From Streptomyces fradiae ATCC 10745 = DSM 40063 (lineage in GTDB: Bacteria; Actinomycetota; Actinomycetes; Streptomycetales; Streptomycetaceae): a stretch of DNA of 64,000 nucleotides. The stretch is taken from positions 4,194,501 through 4,258,500 of the forward strand of contig NZ_CP023696.1 in the NCBI RefSeq assembly GCF_008704425.1, in the 5' to 3' direction. This document shows positions 1 to 8,764 of this stretch, in pieces. The translations under genes were made by a program, and so were the position numbers. The notes under the pieces are model-generated. The model had not been told where the DNA came from, did no database searches, and was given only the letters and a program-made list of their open reading frames with translations. The stretch's first letter is position 1. Every line of letters begins with the position of its first letter.

Positions 1-438
<438 letters not shown>

Positions 439-591
439 TCGGTGCCGTCGGCGGACGCCGACGCCGCGCGACCCCGCCGCAGGAACCGCGTCCCCCGGTG
501 TCCGCCCGGGGAGGTCCGGGCAACGGCGGCACCTCGCTCCGGGGCACCGTCCCCCGCCCCGGAAGACCGGTGCGCCGGAACGCTCACGGCC

Positions 592-1692
592 TCACTGGAA
601 GCTGAGCCGGTGGGGGTGCGCGGGGTCGCCGGGGCAGGTGTGGACGCGCAGGTGACCGCGGCCGAGGTAGACGCCGACGGGATCGATCACGCGCGGGTCG
701 TCGGCGGAGGCGCGGTCCTCCAGCGGAAGCCAGCTTCGCGAGGCGCCGTCGCACTCCCACGTGGCGACCGTGAGCAGGGGCGGCATCGGGGTCCCGCACC
801 GGAGGCAGTCGACCGGTGCGGGGTCCGTCAGGTGCCAGGAGGCGAAGCCGCCGACCTTCCAGCCCGGCGCGATGGACAGGTCGCTCATGTAGTCGACCTC
901 GTCCGGCTCCTGGGCGCGGGCGGCGGCCATGGCCGCCTCGTACTCCTCGTACGTGGCGTAGCCGACCGTCTCGGCGGAGTCGTACGCGTCCTCGGTGTGC
1001 TCCTGGGCGTCCTCGGCGTCGAGGAGGCCCTCCTCCCACTCGGTGATCTCCTCCTGGAGTTCGTCGTCCAGCAGCCCGAGGTACTCGTGCTCGACGACCT
1101 GCTCCGGGTGGACGACGCACGGGGTGGGAACGCACTCGGCACGGCCCGCGACCGGCGGTTCGGGCTGCGGTTCGAGCACGGGGCCGACATCGGCGGCCCG
1201 GCGCCACTTCAGGACCACGTCGATCGTGCGGTCCGGACCGTGGACCTCGAACGGGCACCAGAACACCTGAAGCAGGTCACAGCCCTCGGGCCCGGCGTCG
1301 GCGAGGTCCGGGACGTCCCGCTTGTACAACTGGGCGACGGCCAGCAGCGGCAGCGGGTCCTCGTCCCGCAGTTCCGGTGCGTGGTCGGCGACGGTCATGC
1401 CGGCGAGCAGCCGCTGCTCCTCCTCGGTGAGATCGCGTCCCCGCGCCGCCTCGTGGACGCTCCGCCGGAGGTGCACGTCGGAGAGGAGGTGGCCCGTGCC
1501 CTTGGGATGGACGGCGGTGCACTCGGGCCACGGCTCGCCGGCCGGCCACAGCAGGGGCCCCGCGACCGAGCTCTCCTCCGCCTTCGGCGCACCGTGCCGC
1601 GGGTGCAGGCGCGTCGCCGTTCGCCGGTGGGCGGCGAGCGCGGGGAAGACCGCCTCGACGTCGACGGGGCGCGGGGGCGTGGTGCGGGTCAT
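592..1692 (-). CDS. conserved hypothetical protein, DUF1963/YwqG-like
   Basis: A 366-residue soluble protein of unknown function. The N-terminal third (FPALAAHRRTATRLHPRHG, then SSVAGPLLWPAGEPWPEC at about 40-58) and the later PLLAVAQLYKRDVPDL and LLQVFWCPFEVHG segments resemble the DUF1963/YwqG-like proteins that are common in Streptomyces, where a conserved 'GGPLLWP..EPWP' start is followed by a QLY and a W-CP block. Two Cys-x-x-Cys-like groups late in the sequence (DCLRCGTPM) could bind metal. No membrane segment or signal peptide. Its end faces the end of the partial gene at 1-438; the DUF4291 gene at 1753-2346 lies 60 bases upstream on the same strand. Family similarity is from memory of the pattern, and the function is unknown. 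Confidence 0.7.
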   Translation of the reverse strand: MTRTTPPRPVDVEAVFPALAAHRRTATRLHPRHGAPKAEESSVAGPLLWPAGEPWPECTAVHPKGTGHLLSDVHLRRSVHEAARGRDLTEEEQRLLAGMTVADHAPELRDEDPLPLLAVAQLYKRDVPDLADAGPEGCDLLQVFWCPFEVHGPDRTIDVVLKWRRAADVGPVLEPQPEPPVAGRAECVPTPCVVHPEQVVEHEYLGLLDDELQEEITEWEEGLLDAEDAQEHTEDAYDSAETVGYATYEEYEAAMAAARAQEPDEVDYMSDLSIAPGWKVGGFASWHLTDPAPVDCLRCGTPMPPLLTVATWECDGASRSWLPLEDRASADDPRVIDPVGVYLGRGHLRVHTCPGDPAHPHRLSFQ

Positions 1693-1752
1693 GCGGTCCT
1701 CCAGTGCTTCTCGGCTCGGCGCCGAACCCGTCGAGTCTGCACTGGCGGCGGC

Positions 1753-2346
1753 TCAGCGGTGCAGGTGGGCCAGGGCTCCTTCGGGCACCGGGTAGGGCCG
1801 CTCCGCCGGGAGGAGGCGCCGTGCGGCGGCCAGGTCCCCGTTCCGCACGTGGTCGTGCACCGTGTGCGCGAGTGCGGTGACGTCGGTGACGGAGACCGTC
1901 CACTCGTCCGCGTAGCGGTGTGCGGCTTCCCCCGCGAGGCCGAGTTGCAGCGAGCGGTGCGGGAGCGGTCGCAGCCGCAGGTCGCGTTCCGGGTCCCACT
2001 GGACCCTGGCCGGAGACCGCTTCAACCGGCGCTTCCAGGTCGCGCGGTCGGGATGCAGCCCGTGCTCGTAGTGGGACAGGCAGGCGTGCGCCAGCGCCCA
2101 CTCGAAGCCTTCCCGGGTGATCTCGACGGCGAGGACGGTCTCCTGGCCCTCCTTGGAGCCCCATCCGCAGCGGTACATCATCCAGAGGAACGACGGCTTG
2201 ATCCAGGTCATCCGGTCGCGCCGCCAGACCGCGGGGAAGCGGCCGTCCCGTGCCGCGGGGAGGCCGATCTCCGGCCTGTACGCCTGGTAGACGGTGACCG
2301 TGGAGGCCGTGTGCAGGGCGCGGATTCGGTACTTGGGTTCGTCCAC
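1753..2346 (-). CDS. DUF4291 family protein
   Basis: A 197-residue protein that matches the DUF4291 pattern closely from end to end: YRIRALHTASTVTVYQAYRP at the start, then RDRMTWIKPSFLWMMYRCGW (about 44-63) and VLAVEITREGFEWALAHACL (about 71-90), followed by LQWDPER-like text. These blocks define the family; no catalytic function is established for it. Complete length for the family. The ATG at 2346 is preceded on the minus strand by an 82-base spacer to the metallo-hydrolase gene at 2429. Same orientation as the two neighbours, so a loose three-gene run is possible. Confidence 0.85.
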   Translation of the reverse strand: MDEPKYRIRALHTASTVTVYQAYRPEIGLPAARDGRFPAVWRRDRMTWIKPSFLWMMYRCGWGSKEGQETVLAVEITREGFEWALAHACLSHYEHGLHPDRATWKRRLKRSPARVQWDPERDLRLRPLPHRSLQLGLAGEAAHRYADEWTVSVTDVTALAHTVHDHVRNGDLAAARRLLPAERPYPVPEGALAHLHR

Positions 2347-2428
2347 GGTGACCAGCGTGGCGGCCCCGCCCGACGCACGCGACCGAATTGCGGTTCGGTG
2401 CCGTTCTCCCGTCGGCGCACACGTGGGG

Positions 2429-3295
2429 TCAGGTCGGCAGGCGGAGGACGTGTGACAGGCCGGCCCGGTGGAAGGCCGCTGCCACGTCGGCCGGGCCCTC
2501 CGTGAAGTGGGACCAGCTGTCCGTATGGGCCGCGACCACCCGTCGGGCGCCCAGTACGCGGGCGGCCTCCACGGCCAGGGCGCTGTCCAGGGTGATGAGC
2601 GCCCCGTCCCAGAAGACGGAGCGGGCCGCCCCCAGGAACAGCACCGCCGTGTCCACCGGGCCGAACCGCGCGGCCACCTCGCGCACCGCGTCCAGCGACG
2701 CGTTGTCGCCGCTCACGTACAGCGCGGGCAGGTCCTCGGCCGTCAGGACGAAGCCGACCACCTCGCCCAGGACGGCCTCGGCCCCCTCGGGGCCGTGCAG
2801 CGCGGGCGTGGCCGTCACCGTGAGGGTGCCGCCGTCCGGGCGCGGCAGGTCGACGGAGTCCCACGGCGCCAGGCCGCGCGCGGCGCCGCCGAGGCGGGTG
2901 GCGCCGCCGGGGGTGGTCAGGACGAGCGGCACCCCGGCCAGGAACGCGCGGCCCGAGTGGTCCAGGTTGTCCGGGTGCTCGTCGTGGGAGAGCAGCACCG
3001 CGTCGATCCGCCCCAGGTCGGCCGGGACCGTCCGGGGCGGCGCCGTCTTGGTCAGGACCGCCCTGCCCATGACCGGGTACTCGCCCGGGGGGTCGAACGT
3101 CGGGTCGGTGAGGAGCCGCAGGCCGCCGTACTCGACGAGCGTCGTGGGGCCGCCGAGGACGGTCACCGGTATCCGCTCGGCGGGGAGCGAACGCTGGGAC
3201 GGTAGGGAGGCGGCGGGGACGGGGGTGCCGGTGGGGATGGGGGTGCCGGTGGGGACGGAGGTGCCGGTGGGGGCGGGGGTGTCGCTGGTCGCCAT
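2429..3295 (-). CDS. MBL-fold metallo-hydrolase (UlaG/AttM-like)
   Basis: A 288-residue metallo-beta-lactamase-fold protein. The core begins with VLGGPTTLVEYGGLRLLTDP, the usual first strands with the metal-site Asp-Pro, and the metal motif appears as LLSHDEHPDNLDHSG, a variant of HxHxDH in which E replaces the residue between the histidines. A later YVSGDNAS block and AAHTDSWSHF supply further metal ligands as in UlaG-like lactonases. The substrate is unknown. I chose the ATG at 3295, preceded by GTGAGG six bases away; a GTG at 3307 would add four residues. The N-terminus carries four PTGTxxP repeats coded by a repeated 15-18 base unit, probably a disordered addition. Confidence 0.8.
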   Translation of the reverse strand: MATSDTPAPTGTSVPTGTPIPTGTPVPAASLPSQRSLPAERIPVTVLGGPTTLVEYGGLRLLTDPTFDPPGEYPVMGRAVLTKTAPPRTVPADLGRIDAVLLSHDEHPDNLDHSGRAFLAGVPLVLTTPGGATRLGGAARGLAPWDSVDLPRPDGGTLTVTATPALHGPEGAEAVLGEVVGFVLTAEDLPALYVSGDNASLDAVREVAARFGPVDTAVLFLGAARSVFWDGALITLDSALAVEAARVLGARRVVAAHTDSWSHFTEGPADVAAAFHRAGLSHVLRLPT

Positions 3296-3420
3296 GGGGA
3301 ACCTCACGGGCTTCGGGATGGCTGTCCGTGAGTACCGTTCCCGTGCCCCCGCGGTGGGGAACGGCCGCGGCCGCGCGAGGCGCGAAAGCGCTCGTGGCTG
3401 CCGGAATCCGCCGTATCCGC

Positions 3421-3496
3421 CGGCCCCCGTCGCACCCCGCCGGCCCCCGTCGCACCCCGCCGGCCCCGTCGTGTCCCGCGGCCCCCGTCGTGTCCC
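3421..3496 (+). repeat. 20-base tandem repeat in the gene-free stretch 3296-3685
   Basis: Two identical 20-base copies of cggcccccgtcgcaccccgc (3421-3440 and 3441-3460) are followed by two degenerate copies (3461-3479 and 3480-3496) that end in gtgtccc. They sit in a 390-base stretch without a supportable gene between the metallo-hydrolase start (3295) and the end of the membrane protein gene (3686). The stretch must hold the promoter of the metallo-hydrolase gene; apart from the repeat I see no clear element in it. Confidence 0.8.
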
Positions 3497-3685
3497 TCTG
3501 GCCCCGGCCGTCCGCCCGCTCCCCGCCGTCCCGTCCTGCGTGTACGGGGTGCGCGGCGCGCGCCGGGCGCGCGCGTGGGCCGCCGTCGGCGTCCCGTGCG
3601 CCGCCAGGGCGGCCGTACGAGCACCGGCTCGGCCCGTCGGCGCCGGGCTACGCGACGCGCGGCCGGCTCCGCCCCGGCCGGGCCG

Positions 3686-4405
3686 TCAGACCTTGACGCC
3701 GATGAGGTCGCGCAGCGGGCTCGGCAGCTCCTGGTTGCAGGCGACCTGGCCGTCCTTCGTCAGGGCGTCGTCCACGCAGGTGTAGAAGTCCCGGTACGCG
3801 AGCTGGAAGGCGAACACCGTCGCCACGATGACCAGCGCCAGCGAGCCCGTGATCAGGCCGCTCACCGCCGCCGTCGTCTGGGACTTCACCGCCGGCTGGG
3901 CCGCCTCGCCCCGGTCCCGGTTCCGCTCGCGCAGCGAGCTGACGCCCCAGTACAGGGCGAGCGCGCCCAGCAGCAGGCCCAGCTCGGGGAAGTCGAAGAC
4001 CGCGAAGAAGAAGCCCCACATGCCCGCCAGCAGCGCGTACCGGGCGCGCCGCTGCGTCGGGTCCGTCGGGTCCCACCGCAGCTGCGGGCCCTCCTGCTGC
4101 GGGCGGTTCTGGTTCTGGTTCTGGTTCTGGCGGGAGGGGGCGCCGCCGAAGCCGTCCGAGGAGCGGCCCGGCTGGCGCGGGCTCCACCGGCCGCCCCAGC
4201 GCCCGTCGCCCCCCTCGCCCCGGCCGCCACCCTCACCGGAGCCGGAAGTACCGGACGAGCCGCCGGACCCGGACGAGCCGCCCGTGTCGCCGGAGCCCTC
4301 GTCGCCCGCCGGGCGGCGCGGCTGCCAGGGCTGCTCCGGCGCGCCCTCCGGCGGCGGCGCGAACGGGTTGCTGTCGTCGGTGGGCTGGGGGCCTCGGTCG
4401 GGCAT
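3686..4405 (-). CDS. integral membrane protein with disordered N-terminus
   Basis: A 239-residue protein of unknown function. The first ~120 residues are hydrophilic (PFAPPPEGAP, Gly/Ser runs, a QNQNQNQNRPQQ stretch), then LRWDPTDPTQRRARYALLAG introduces two or three membrane spans: about 138-155 (GMWGFFFAVFDFPELG), an adjoining LLLGALALYWGV, and GLITGSLALVIVATVFAFQL near 190-210. The end, FYTCVDDALTKDGQVACNQELP, holds two cysteines outside the membrane. The same fold type (DUF4190-like two-span proteins) is common in actinomycetes. I chose the ATG at 4405 because it begins the typical MPDRG...DDSNPFAPP start; longer frames upstream are arginine-rich shadow. Divergent from purN. Confidence 0.75.
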   Translation of the reverse strand: MPDRGPQPTDDSNPFAPPPEGAPEQPWQPRRPAGDEGSGDTGGSSGSGGSSGTSGSGEGGGRGEGGDGRWGGRWSPRQPGRSSDGFGGAPSRQNQNQNQNRPQQEGPQLRWDPTDPTQRRARYALLAGMWGFFFAVFDFPELGLLLGALALYWGVSSLRERNRDRGEAAQPAVKSQTTAAVSGLITGSLALVIVATVFAFQLAYRDFYTCVDDALTKDGQVACNQELPSPLRDLIGVKV

Positions 4406-4605
4406 GTGGTGAACGTCTTCCCCTGGTCGTCGTGATCCGTCCGTCCCCCACCCGTCCGCGAGGCGACGCGGCACGGCGCGGCGCGGACGTCCGGCGCGCG
4501 TCGCGCGCCGCGTGGCATCAGGTGCCGCGGGGAACGGTTCCTCACCAGACGCTACCGCCCGGCCCGGCCCCCGTCCCGTGGGGGAGGTGCGGTGTGCCGG
4601 TATCG

Positions 4606-4633
4606 TTGCTGACGGCCGGCGCGTTCGTAGAGT
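4606..4633 (+). promoter_or_regulatory. candidate sigma-70-type promoter for purN-purH
   Basis: TTGCTG (4606-4611) and TAGAGT (4628-4633) are separated by 16 bases, a good match to the main vegetative promoter of Streptomyces, 110 bases before the purN GTG. It lies in the 338-base divergent spacer 4406-4743, which holds no gene. Bases 4650-4740 have lower GC than the surroundings, as expected for a leader. No riboswitch fold was recognised. Confidence 0.45.
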
Positions 4634-4743
4634 TCCCCGTATCGGAGCACACGACGCGTTCGTACGTCCATACAAGCGGGCACCGCGTCCGCCTCCACAG
4701 CACTACCCGCACGTCGAACCGCCCACGCGAAAAGAGTCCCCCC

Positions 4744-5382
4744 GTGGCCCCCGCCGCCCCCGCCGCCACCCGTGTCGTCGTCCTGGTCTCCGGCTCCGGC
4801 ACGAACCTCCAGGCCCTCCTCGACGCCATCGCCGCCGACCCCGAGGGGTACGGCTCGCGGGTCCGCGTCGTCGCCGTCGGCGCCGACCGCACCGGCATCG
4901 CGGGCCTGGAGCGGGCCGAGCGCGCCGGGCTCCCGACGTTCGTGTGCCGGGTGAAGGACCACGCGTCGCGCGAGGAGTGGGACCGCGCGCTCACCGAGGC
5001 CACCGCCGCGTACGAGCCTGACCTCGTCGTCTCGGCCGGCTTCATGAAGATCGTCGGGAAGGACTTCCTGGCGCGCTTCGGCGGGCGCACGATCAACACC
5101 CACCCCGCCCTGCTGCCCAGTTTCCCCGGTGCCCACGGAGTGCGGGACGCGCTCGCGTACGGCGCGAAGGTCACCGGATGCACCGTCCACTTCGTCGACG
5201 ACGGGGTCGACACCGGCCCGATCATCGCCCAGGGCGTGGTCGAGGTGCGGGACACGGACGACGAAGCCGCTCTCCACGAGCGCATCAAGGAAGTCGAGCG
5301 CACGCTGCTCGTCGAGGTCGTGGGGCGTCTCGCCCGGCACGGCTACCGCATTGAGGGACGAAAGGTTCATGTCGGTGAATAA
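4744..5382 (+). CDS. purN: phosphoribosylglycinamide formyltransferase
   Basis: Transfers the formyl group of 10-formyl-tetrahydrofolate to GAR in de novo purine synthesis. The 212-residue protein has the usual length. VVVLVSGSGTNLQALLDAI (about 11-29) is the phosphate-binding start; FMKIVGKDFL, then INTHPALLPSFPG with the catalytic Asn and His, and VDDGVDTGPII with the catalytic Asp complete the active site. Start: the GTG at 4744, after GAAAAGAG; the frame stays open far upstream but there it is arginine-rich and has no RBS. Its last 14 bases overlap the start of purH, so the two are translationally coupled. Both use one-carbon units made by glyA and folD elsewhere in the window. Confidence 0.97.
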   Translation: MAPAAPAATRVVVLVSGSGTNLQALLDAIAADPEGYGSRVRVVAVGADRTGIAGLERAERAGLPTFVCRVKDHASREEWDRALTEATAAYEPDLVVSAGFMKIVGKDFLARFGGRTINTHPALLPSFPGAHGVRDALAYGAKVTGCTVHFVDDGVDTGPIIAQGVVEVRDTDDEAALHERIKEVERTLLVEVVGRLARHGYRIEGRKVHVGE

Positions 5383-6922
5383 GCCCATCCGTCGCGCGTT
5401 GATCAGTGTCTACGACAAGACGGGGCTGGAGGAGCTGGCCCGCGGCCTGCGCGACGCGGGCGTCGAGCTGGTCTCCACGGGCTCCACGGCCGCGAGGATC
5501 GCCGCCGCCGGTGTCCCGGTCACCAAGGTCGAGGAGCTGACCGGCTTCCCCGAGTGCCTGGACGGCCGCGTCAAGACCCTGCACCCGCGCGTCCACGCCG
5601 GCATCCTCGCCGACCTGCGCCTCGACGCGCACCGCGAGCAGCTCGCCGAGCTGGGCGTGGAGCCGTTCGACCTGGTCGTCGTGAACCTCTACCCGTTCGA
5701 GGCGACCGTCGCGTCCGGCGCCGCCCCCGACGAGTGCGTCGAGCAGATCGACATCGGCGGCCCCTCCATGGTTCGCGCCGCCGCCAAGAACCACCCGTCC
5801 GTGGCCGTCGTGACCTCCCCCGCCCGGTACGGCGACGTCCTCGCCGCCGTCGCGGCGGGCGGCTTCGACCTGGCCGCCCGCAAGCGGCTCGCCGCCGAGG
5901 CGTTCCAGCACACCGCCGCGTACGACGTGGCCGTCGCCTCCTGGTTCGCGTCCTCGTACGCCCCGGCCGACGAGTCGGCGTTCCCCGACTTCACGGGCGC
6001 CACCTACGCCCGCCGCAGCGTCCTGCGCTACGGCGAGAACCCGCACCAGGGCGCCGCCCTCTACGTCGACGGCGAGGGCGGCCTCGCCGAGGCCGAGCAG
6101 CTGCACGGCAAGGAGATGTCCTACAACAACTACACGGACACCGACGCCGCCCGCCGCGCCGCCTACGACCACGACGAGCCGTGCGTCGCGATCATCAAGC
6201 ACGCCAACCCGTGCGGCATCGCGATCGGCGCGGACGTCGCCGAGGCCCACCGCAAGGCCCACGCCTGCGACCCGCTCTCCGCGTTCGGCGGCGTCATCGC
6301 CGTGAACCGCCCGGTGTCCGTCGCCATGGCCGAGCAGGTCGCGGAGATCTTCACCGAGGTCATCGTCGCCCCCGACTACGAGGACGGCGCGGTCGAGGTC
6401 CTGGCCCGCAAGAAGAACATCCGCGTGCTGCGCTGCCCCGGCGCCCCGTCCGCGCCGGTCGAGGTCAAGCCCATCGACGGCGGCGCGCTGCTCCAGGTCA
6501 CCGACCGCCTCCAGGCCGACGGCGACGACCCGGCGAACTGGACCCTCGCCACCGGCGAGGCCCTGTCCGAGGCCGAGCTGGCCGAGCTGGCCTTCGCCTG
6601 GCGCGCCTGCCGGGCCGTCAAGTCGAACGCGATCCTCCTCGCCAAGGACGGCGCCAGCGTCGGCGTCGGCATGGGCCAGGTCAACCGCGTGGACTCCGCC
6701 AAGCTGGCCGTCGAGCGCGCCGGCGAGGAGCGGGCGCGCGGCTCGTACGCCGCGTCGGACGCCTTCTTCCCGTTCCCGGACGGGCTGGAGATCCTGACGG
6801 CCGCGGGCGTCAAGGCGGTCGTCCAGCCGGGCGGCTCCGTCCGCGACGAGCAGGTCGTGGAGGCCGCGCGGAAGGCGGGCGTGACCATGTACTTCACGGG
6901 CACGCGCCACTTCTTCCACTGA
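5369..6922 (+). CDS. purH: bifunctional AICAR formyltransferase / IMP cyclohydrolase
   Basis: Performs the last two steps to IMP. The 517-residue protein has the MGS-type cyclohydrolase domain first (ALISVYDKTGLEELARGL, DGRVKTLHPRVHAGIL) and the AICAR transformylase domain after about residue 150 (LRYGENPHQGAALY, YNNYTDTDAARRAAYDHDEP, and the catalytic Lys277-His278 in IIKHANPCG). The end contains VVQPGGSVRDEQVVEAA. All key residues are present. The ATG at 5369 lies inside the end of purN and is preceded by GAGGGACGAAAGG. A strong palindrome directly after the stop closes the operon. Confidence 0.98.
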   Translation: MSVNKPIRRALISVYDKTGLEELARGLRDAGVELVSTGSTAARIAAAGVPVTKVEELTGFPECLDGRVKTLHPRVHAGILADLRLDAHREQLAELGVEPFDLVVVNLYPFEATVASGAAPDECVEQIDIGGPSMVRAAAKNHPSVAVVTSPARYGDVLAAVAAGGFDLAARKRLAAEAFQHTAAYDVAVASWFASSYAPADESAFPDFTGATYARRSVLRYGENPHQGAALYVDGEGGLAEAEQLHGKEMSYNNYTDTDAARRAAYDHDEPCVAIIKHANPCGIAIGADVAEAHRKAHACDPLSAFGGVIAVNRPVSVAMAEQVAEIFTEVIVAPDYEDGAVEVLARKKNIRVLRCPGAPSAPVEVKPIDGGALLQVTDRLQADGDDPANWTLATGEALSEAELAELAFAWRACRAVKSNAILLAKDGASVGVGMGQVNRVDSAKLAVERAGEERARGSYAASDAFFPFPDGLEILTAAGVKAVVQPGGSVRDEQVVEAARKAGVTMYFTGTRHFFH

Positions 6923-6929
6923 GGCCGCA

Positions 6930-6975
6930 GTACGCCGCAGGGGCCGCCCGACGTCGGGCGGCCCCTGCGGCGTAC
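6930..6975. terminator. bidirectional terminator, 46-base perfect palindrome
   Basis: Every base from 6930 to 6975 pairs with its mirror position around the centre acgt (6951-6954), giving a stem of about 21 base pairs with a tetraloop. It begins seven bases after the purH stop and ends 14 bases before the end of the convergent DUF397 gene, so it can stop transcription in both directions. No U-tract follows, as is normal in Streptomyces. Confidence 0.9.
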
Positions 6976-6989
6976 GGGGACGTGTGCCG

Positions 6990-7340
6990 CTACCCGAGCG
7001 CCCCGAGGAACGCCGCCCAGGCCCGCCCGGTCACGACGATGCCGGGCCGCGCGGGGTCCTTGCTGTCGCGCACGGGGACGAGACCGGGCAGGCCGGCCCC
7101 GACCTCCACGCAGTCGCCGCCGCCCTGATTGCTGTAGCTGGACTTGCGCCACTGCACGAAGGCGCCCCACGTCTGGTCGCCGACGACGAGGGCGGGGCGG
7201 TGCGGATGCTTGCTGTCGCGTACGGGGACGACGCCGGTGAAGCCGTCGGCGACCTCGACGCAGTCGCCGCCCGCTTGGTTGCTGTGGCTGGACTTGCGCC
7301 AGGTGGCCGAACCGAGGTCAGGTCGGGAGAGACGGGCCAT
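6990..7340 (-). CDS. tandem DUF397 protein (two DUF397 modules fused)
   Basis: A 116-residue protein made of two DUF397 modules: WRKSSHSNQAGGDCVEVADG...VPVRDSKHPHRPALVVGDQTWGAFV (about 13-66) and WRKSSYSNQGGGDCVEVGAG...VPVRDSKDPARPGIVVTGRAWAAFL (about 68-112). Each repeats the family signature WRKSS-SN-GG-CVEV-A and V-VRDSK. DUF397 proteins are normally 60-70 residues with one module and are partners of Scr1/BldB-type HTH regulators; some act as toxins or antagonists in such pairs (BldB-like biology is known for a few only). Start at the ATG 7340 with GGAGGTAAC upstream. It follows the single-module gene at 7366-7566 by 25 bases, in the order regulator, DUF397, double DUF397. Confidence 0.88.
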   Translation of the reverse strand: MARLSRPDLGSATWRKSSHSNQAGGDCVEVADGFTGVVPVRDSKHPHRPALVVGDQTWGAFVQWRKSSYSNQGGGDCVEVGAGLPGLVPVRDSKDPARPGIVVTGRAWAAFLGALG

Positions 7341-7365
7341 GGACGTTACCTCCCTGGGAGTGCGG

Positions 7366-7566
7366 CTACTTGAGCGAGCCGACGAACGCGCTCCAGGCAC
7401 GGTCGGAGACGACCAGGCCGGGGCGGGTGGTGTCCTTGCTGTCGCGTACGGGCACGACGCCGGTGAAGCCGTCAGCGACCTCGACGCAGTCCCCGCCCTG
7501 CGTGTTGCTGTAGCTGGACCTGCGCCAGGCGGCGACGCTGAGATCGGGTAGGGAGACGTGGGTCAC
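7366..7566 (-). CDS. DUF397 protein (single module)
   Basis: A 66-residue protein with one complete DUF397 module: WRRSSYSNTQGGDCVEVADG then VVPVRDSKDTTRPGLVVSDRAW. The GTG start at 7566 has a strong site (GGAGGAGAG) six to ten bases upstream. Its first 95 bases overlap the 3' end of the HTH regulator frame (ending 7472); the usual arrangement in Streptomyces is a short overlap at this junction. It is most similar to the first module of the fused protein downstream, which suggests local duplication. Confidence 0.88.
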   Translation of the reverse strand: MTHVSLPDLSVAAWRRSSYSNTQGGDCVEVADGFTGVVPVRDSKDTTRPGLVVSDRAWSAFVGSLK

Positions 7567-8386
7567 GGTAGCTCTCCTCCATCACGTTACGGATCAGGCG
7601 GGCCGACGCCTGCGGCGACAGTGCCTGAGCCAGCAAATGATCGAATGCTAGGGCGTAGTTGTGGACTCGCCCAGAGGATTCGACCAGCTCTCCGGAGTGT
7701 GAGTTCTCCAGATAGGCGACACTTGGTCTGTCGAGGAACGACAGCACGGTGAGCGAGCCGCCCAGGACCGGATGCGCACCACGGTCGTAGGGCAGCACTT
7801 GCAGCGTAACGTTGGCCAACCCCGCTGATACAGACAGCAGATGGCCAAGCTGCTCCCGCATCACGTCAGGGCCGCCGATGGGTCGCAACAGCACCGCTTC
7901 GTCGAGGATCGTCCATAGAACCGGTGGGTCGTCGCGGTACAGCAGGGTCCGTCTACTCAGGCGAGCTCTGAGCATGCTCTCCAGGCGGCTCATGGACGGC
8001 ACGGCGACCGTCAGCAGCTCCCTTGCATAGGCGGGCGTCTGCAAGAGGCCCGGCACGGTGTGAGCCATGTACTTCTGGATCTTGCACGCCTGCTTCTCCA
8101 GCAGCATGTACTTCCGCGCCCAGTCCGGGATCGGGGTACGGACCACGTGGAGCCACAGGTCCACCAGGTCGCCGTCGGCGGCCAGCAGGCGGTCCAGGGC
8201 CTCCGCGACCTGCTGGGTCGGGGTCTCCGTGCCCAGCTCGAAGCGCGCGATCATGCTGTGGGCGATCGGGATCATCCCGCCCAGCTGTCGCTGCGTCAGT
8301 CCGGCGCTCATGCGTAACTTTCGCAACTTCGCACCGAACAGCGCCGAAAGGGACTCGCTCGGGTCGAGTGGTTTGGCTGTGGGCAT
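7472..8386 (-). CDS. HTH regulator, Scr1/DUF5753 family
   Basis: A 304-residue regulator. Residues about 10-70 are an XRE-type helix-turn-helix (LSALFGAKLRKLRMSAGLTQ, then IAHSMIARFELGTETPTQQV). Residues about 105-270 are the DUF5753 ligand/partner domain (YMAHTVPGLLQTPAYARELL, LLYRDDPPVLWTILDEAVLL, VLGGSLTVLSFLDRPSVAYL, GELVESSGRVHNYALAFDHL). The protein normally ends near the LIRNVMEESYR segment; here the frame runs on for about 30 residues (DPRLPTRSQRRRLAQVQLQQ...) inside the DUF397 gene. One inserted or lost base near 7566 would bring the TGA of CCGTGACC into frame, so a recent frameshift is likely. Base composition is visibly less GC-rich than the neighbours. ATG at 8386 chosen. Confidence 0.85.
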   Translation of the reverse strand: MPTAKPLDPSESLSALFGAKLRKLRMSAGLTQRQLGGMIPIAHSMIARFELGTETPTQQVAEALDRLLAADGDLVDLWLHVVRTPIPDWARKYMLLEKQACKIQKYMAHTVPGLLQTPAYARELLTVAVPSMSRLESMLRARLSRRTLLYRDDPPVLWTILDEAVLLRPIGGPDVMREQLGHLLSVSAGLANVTLQVLPYDRGAHPVLGGSLTVLSFLDRPSVAYLENSHSGELVESSGRVHNYALAFDHLLAQALSPQASARLIRNVMEESYRDPRLPTRSQRRRLAQVQLQQHAGRGLRRGR

Positions 8387-8503
8387 GGTTGTTCCCCGGT
8401 TTCCGCTCACCGCGTCGAAAGTCGTGACCCCTGGTGAACGTACCGCTACCCGCCGATGCTGGGAGTGCGGAACAGCGAACCGGACCGGAAAGGGGTAACG
8501 CAC

Positions 8504-8764
8504 GTGGGAATCGCCGAACGCAAGGCGTCGGGGGAGCGGATCAGGGAGGCGGAGGAGGCGCGGGACGCCTTGCGTGCCGCGCTTTCCGGGGTGGGCGTCA
8601 CACTGCCCTCGCTGGGGCTGGACTGCGTCTCGCTCGCCGCCGACCCGCCGTACCCGCTTGTGGAGTTGGGGCGGTGCGCGCCCCGGACCGCGCTGCGGCT
8701 GGCGGAGGCGCTGACGGGCGCGGCCGGTGCGTCGGGCGGTGCGGCCGGATGCGGGGCGCGGTGA
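8504..8764 (+). CDS. small conserved protein divergent from the HTH regulator
   Basis: An 86-residue protein starting at a GTG with AAGGGG nine bases before it. It has an amphipathic N-terminal helix (AERKASGERIREAEEARDAL) and the block GVTLPSLGLDCVSLAADPPY, then VELGRCAPRTALRLAEAL. Proteins with this 'LPSLG.D...PLVELGRC....LA.AL' pattern are typically found beside Scr1/DUF397 loci in Streptomyces; function unknown. Its stop overlaps the start of the next gene (TGATG), indicating coupled translation. Confidence 0.7.
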   Translation: MGIAERKASGERIREAEEARDALRAALSGVGVTLPSLGLDCVSLAADPPYPLVELGRCAPRTALRLAEALTGAAGASGGAAGCGAR

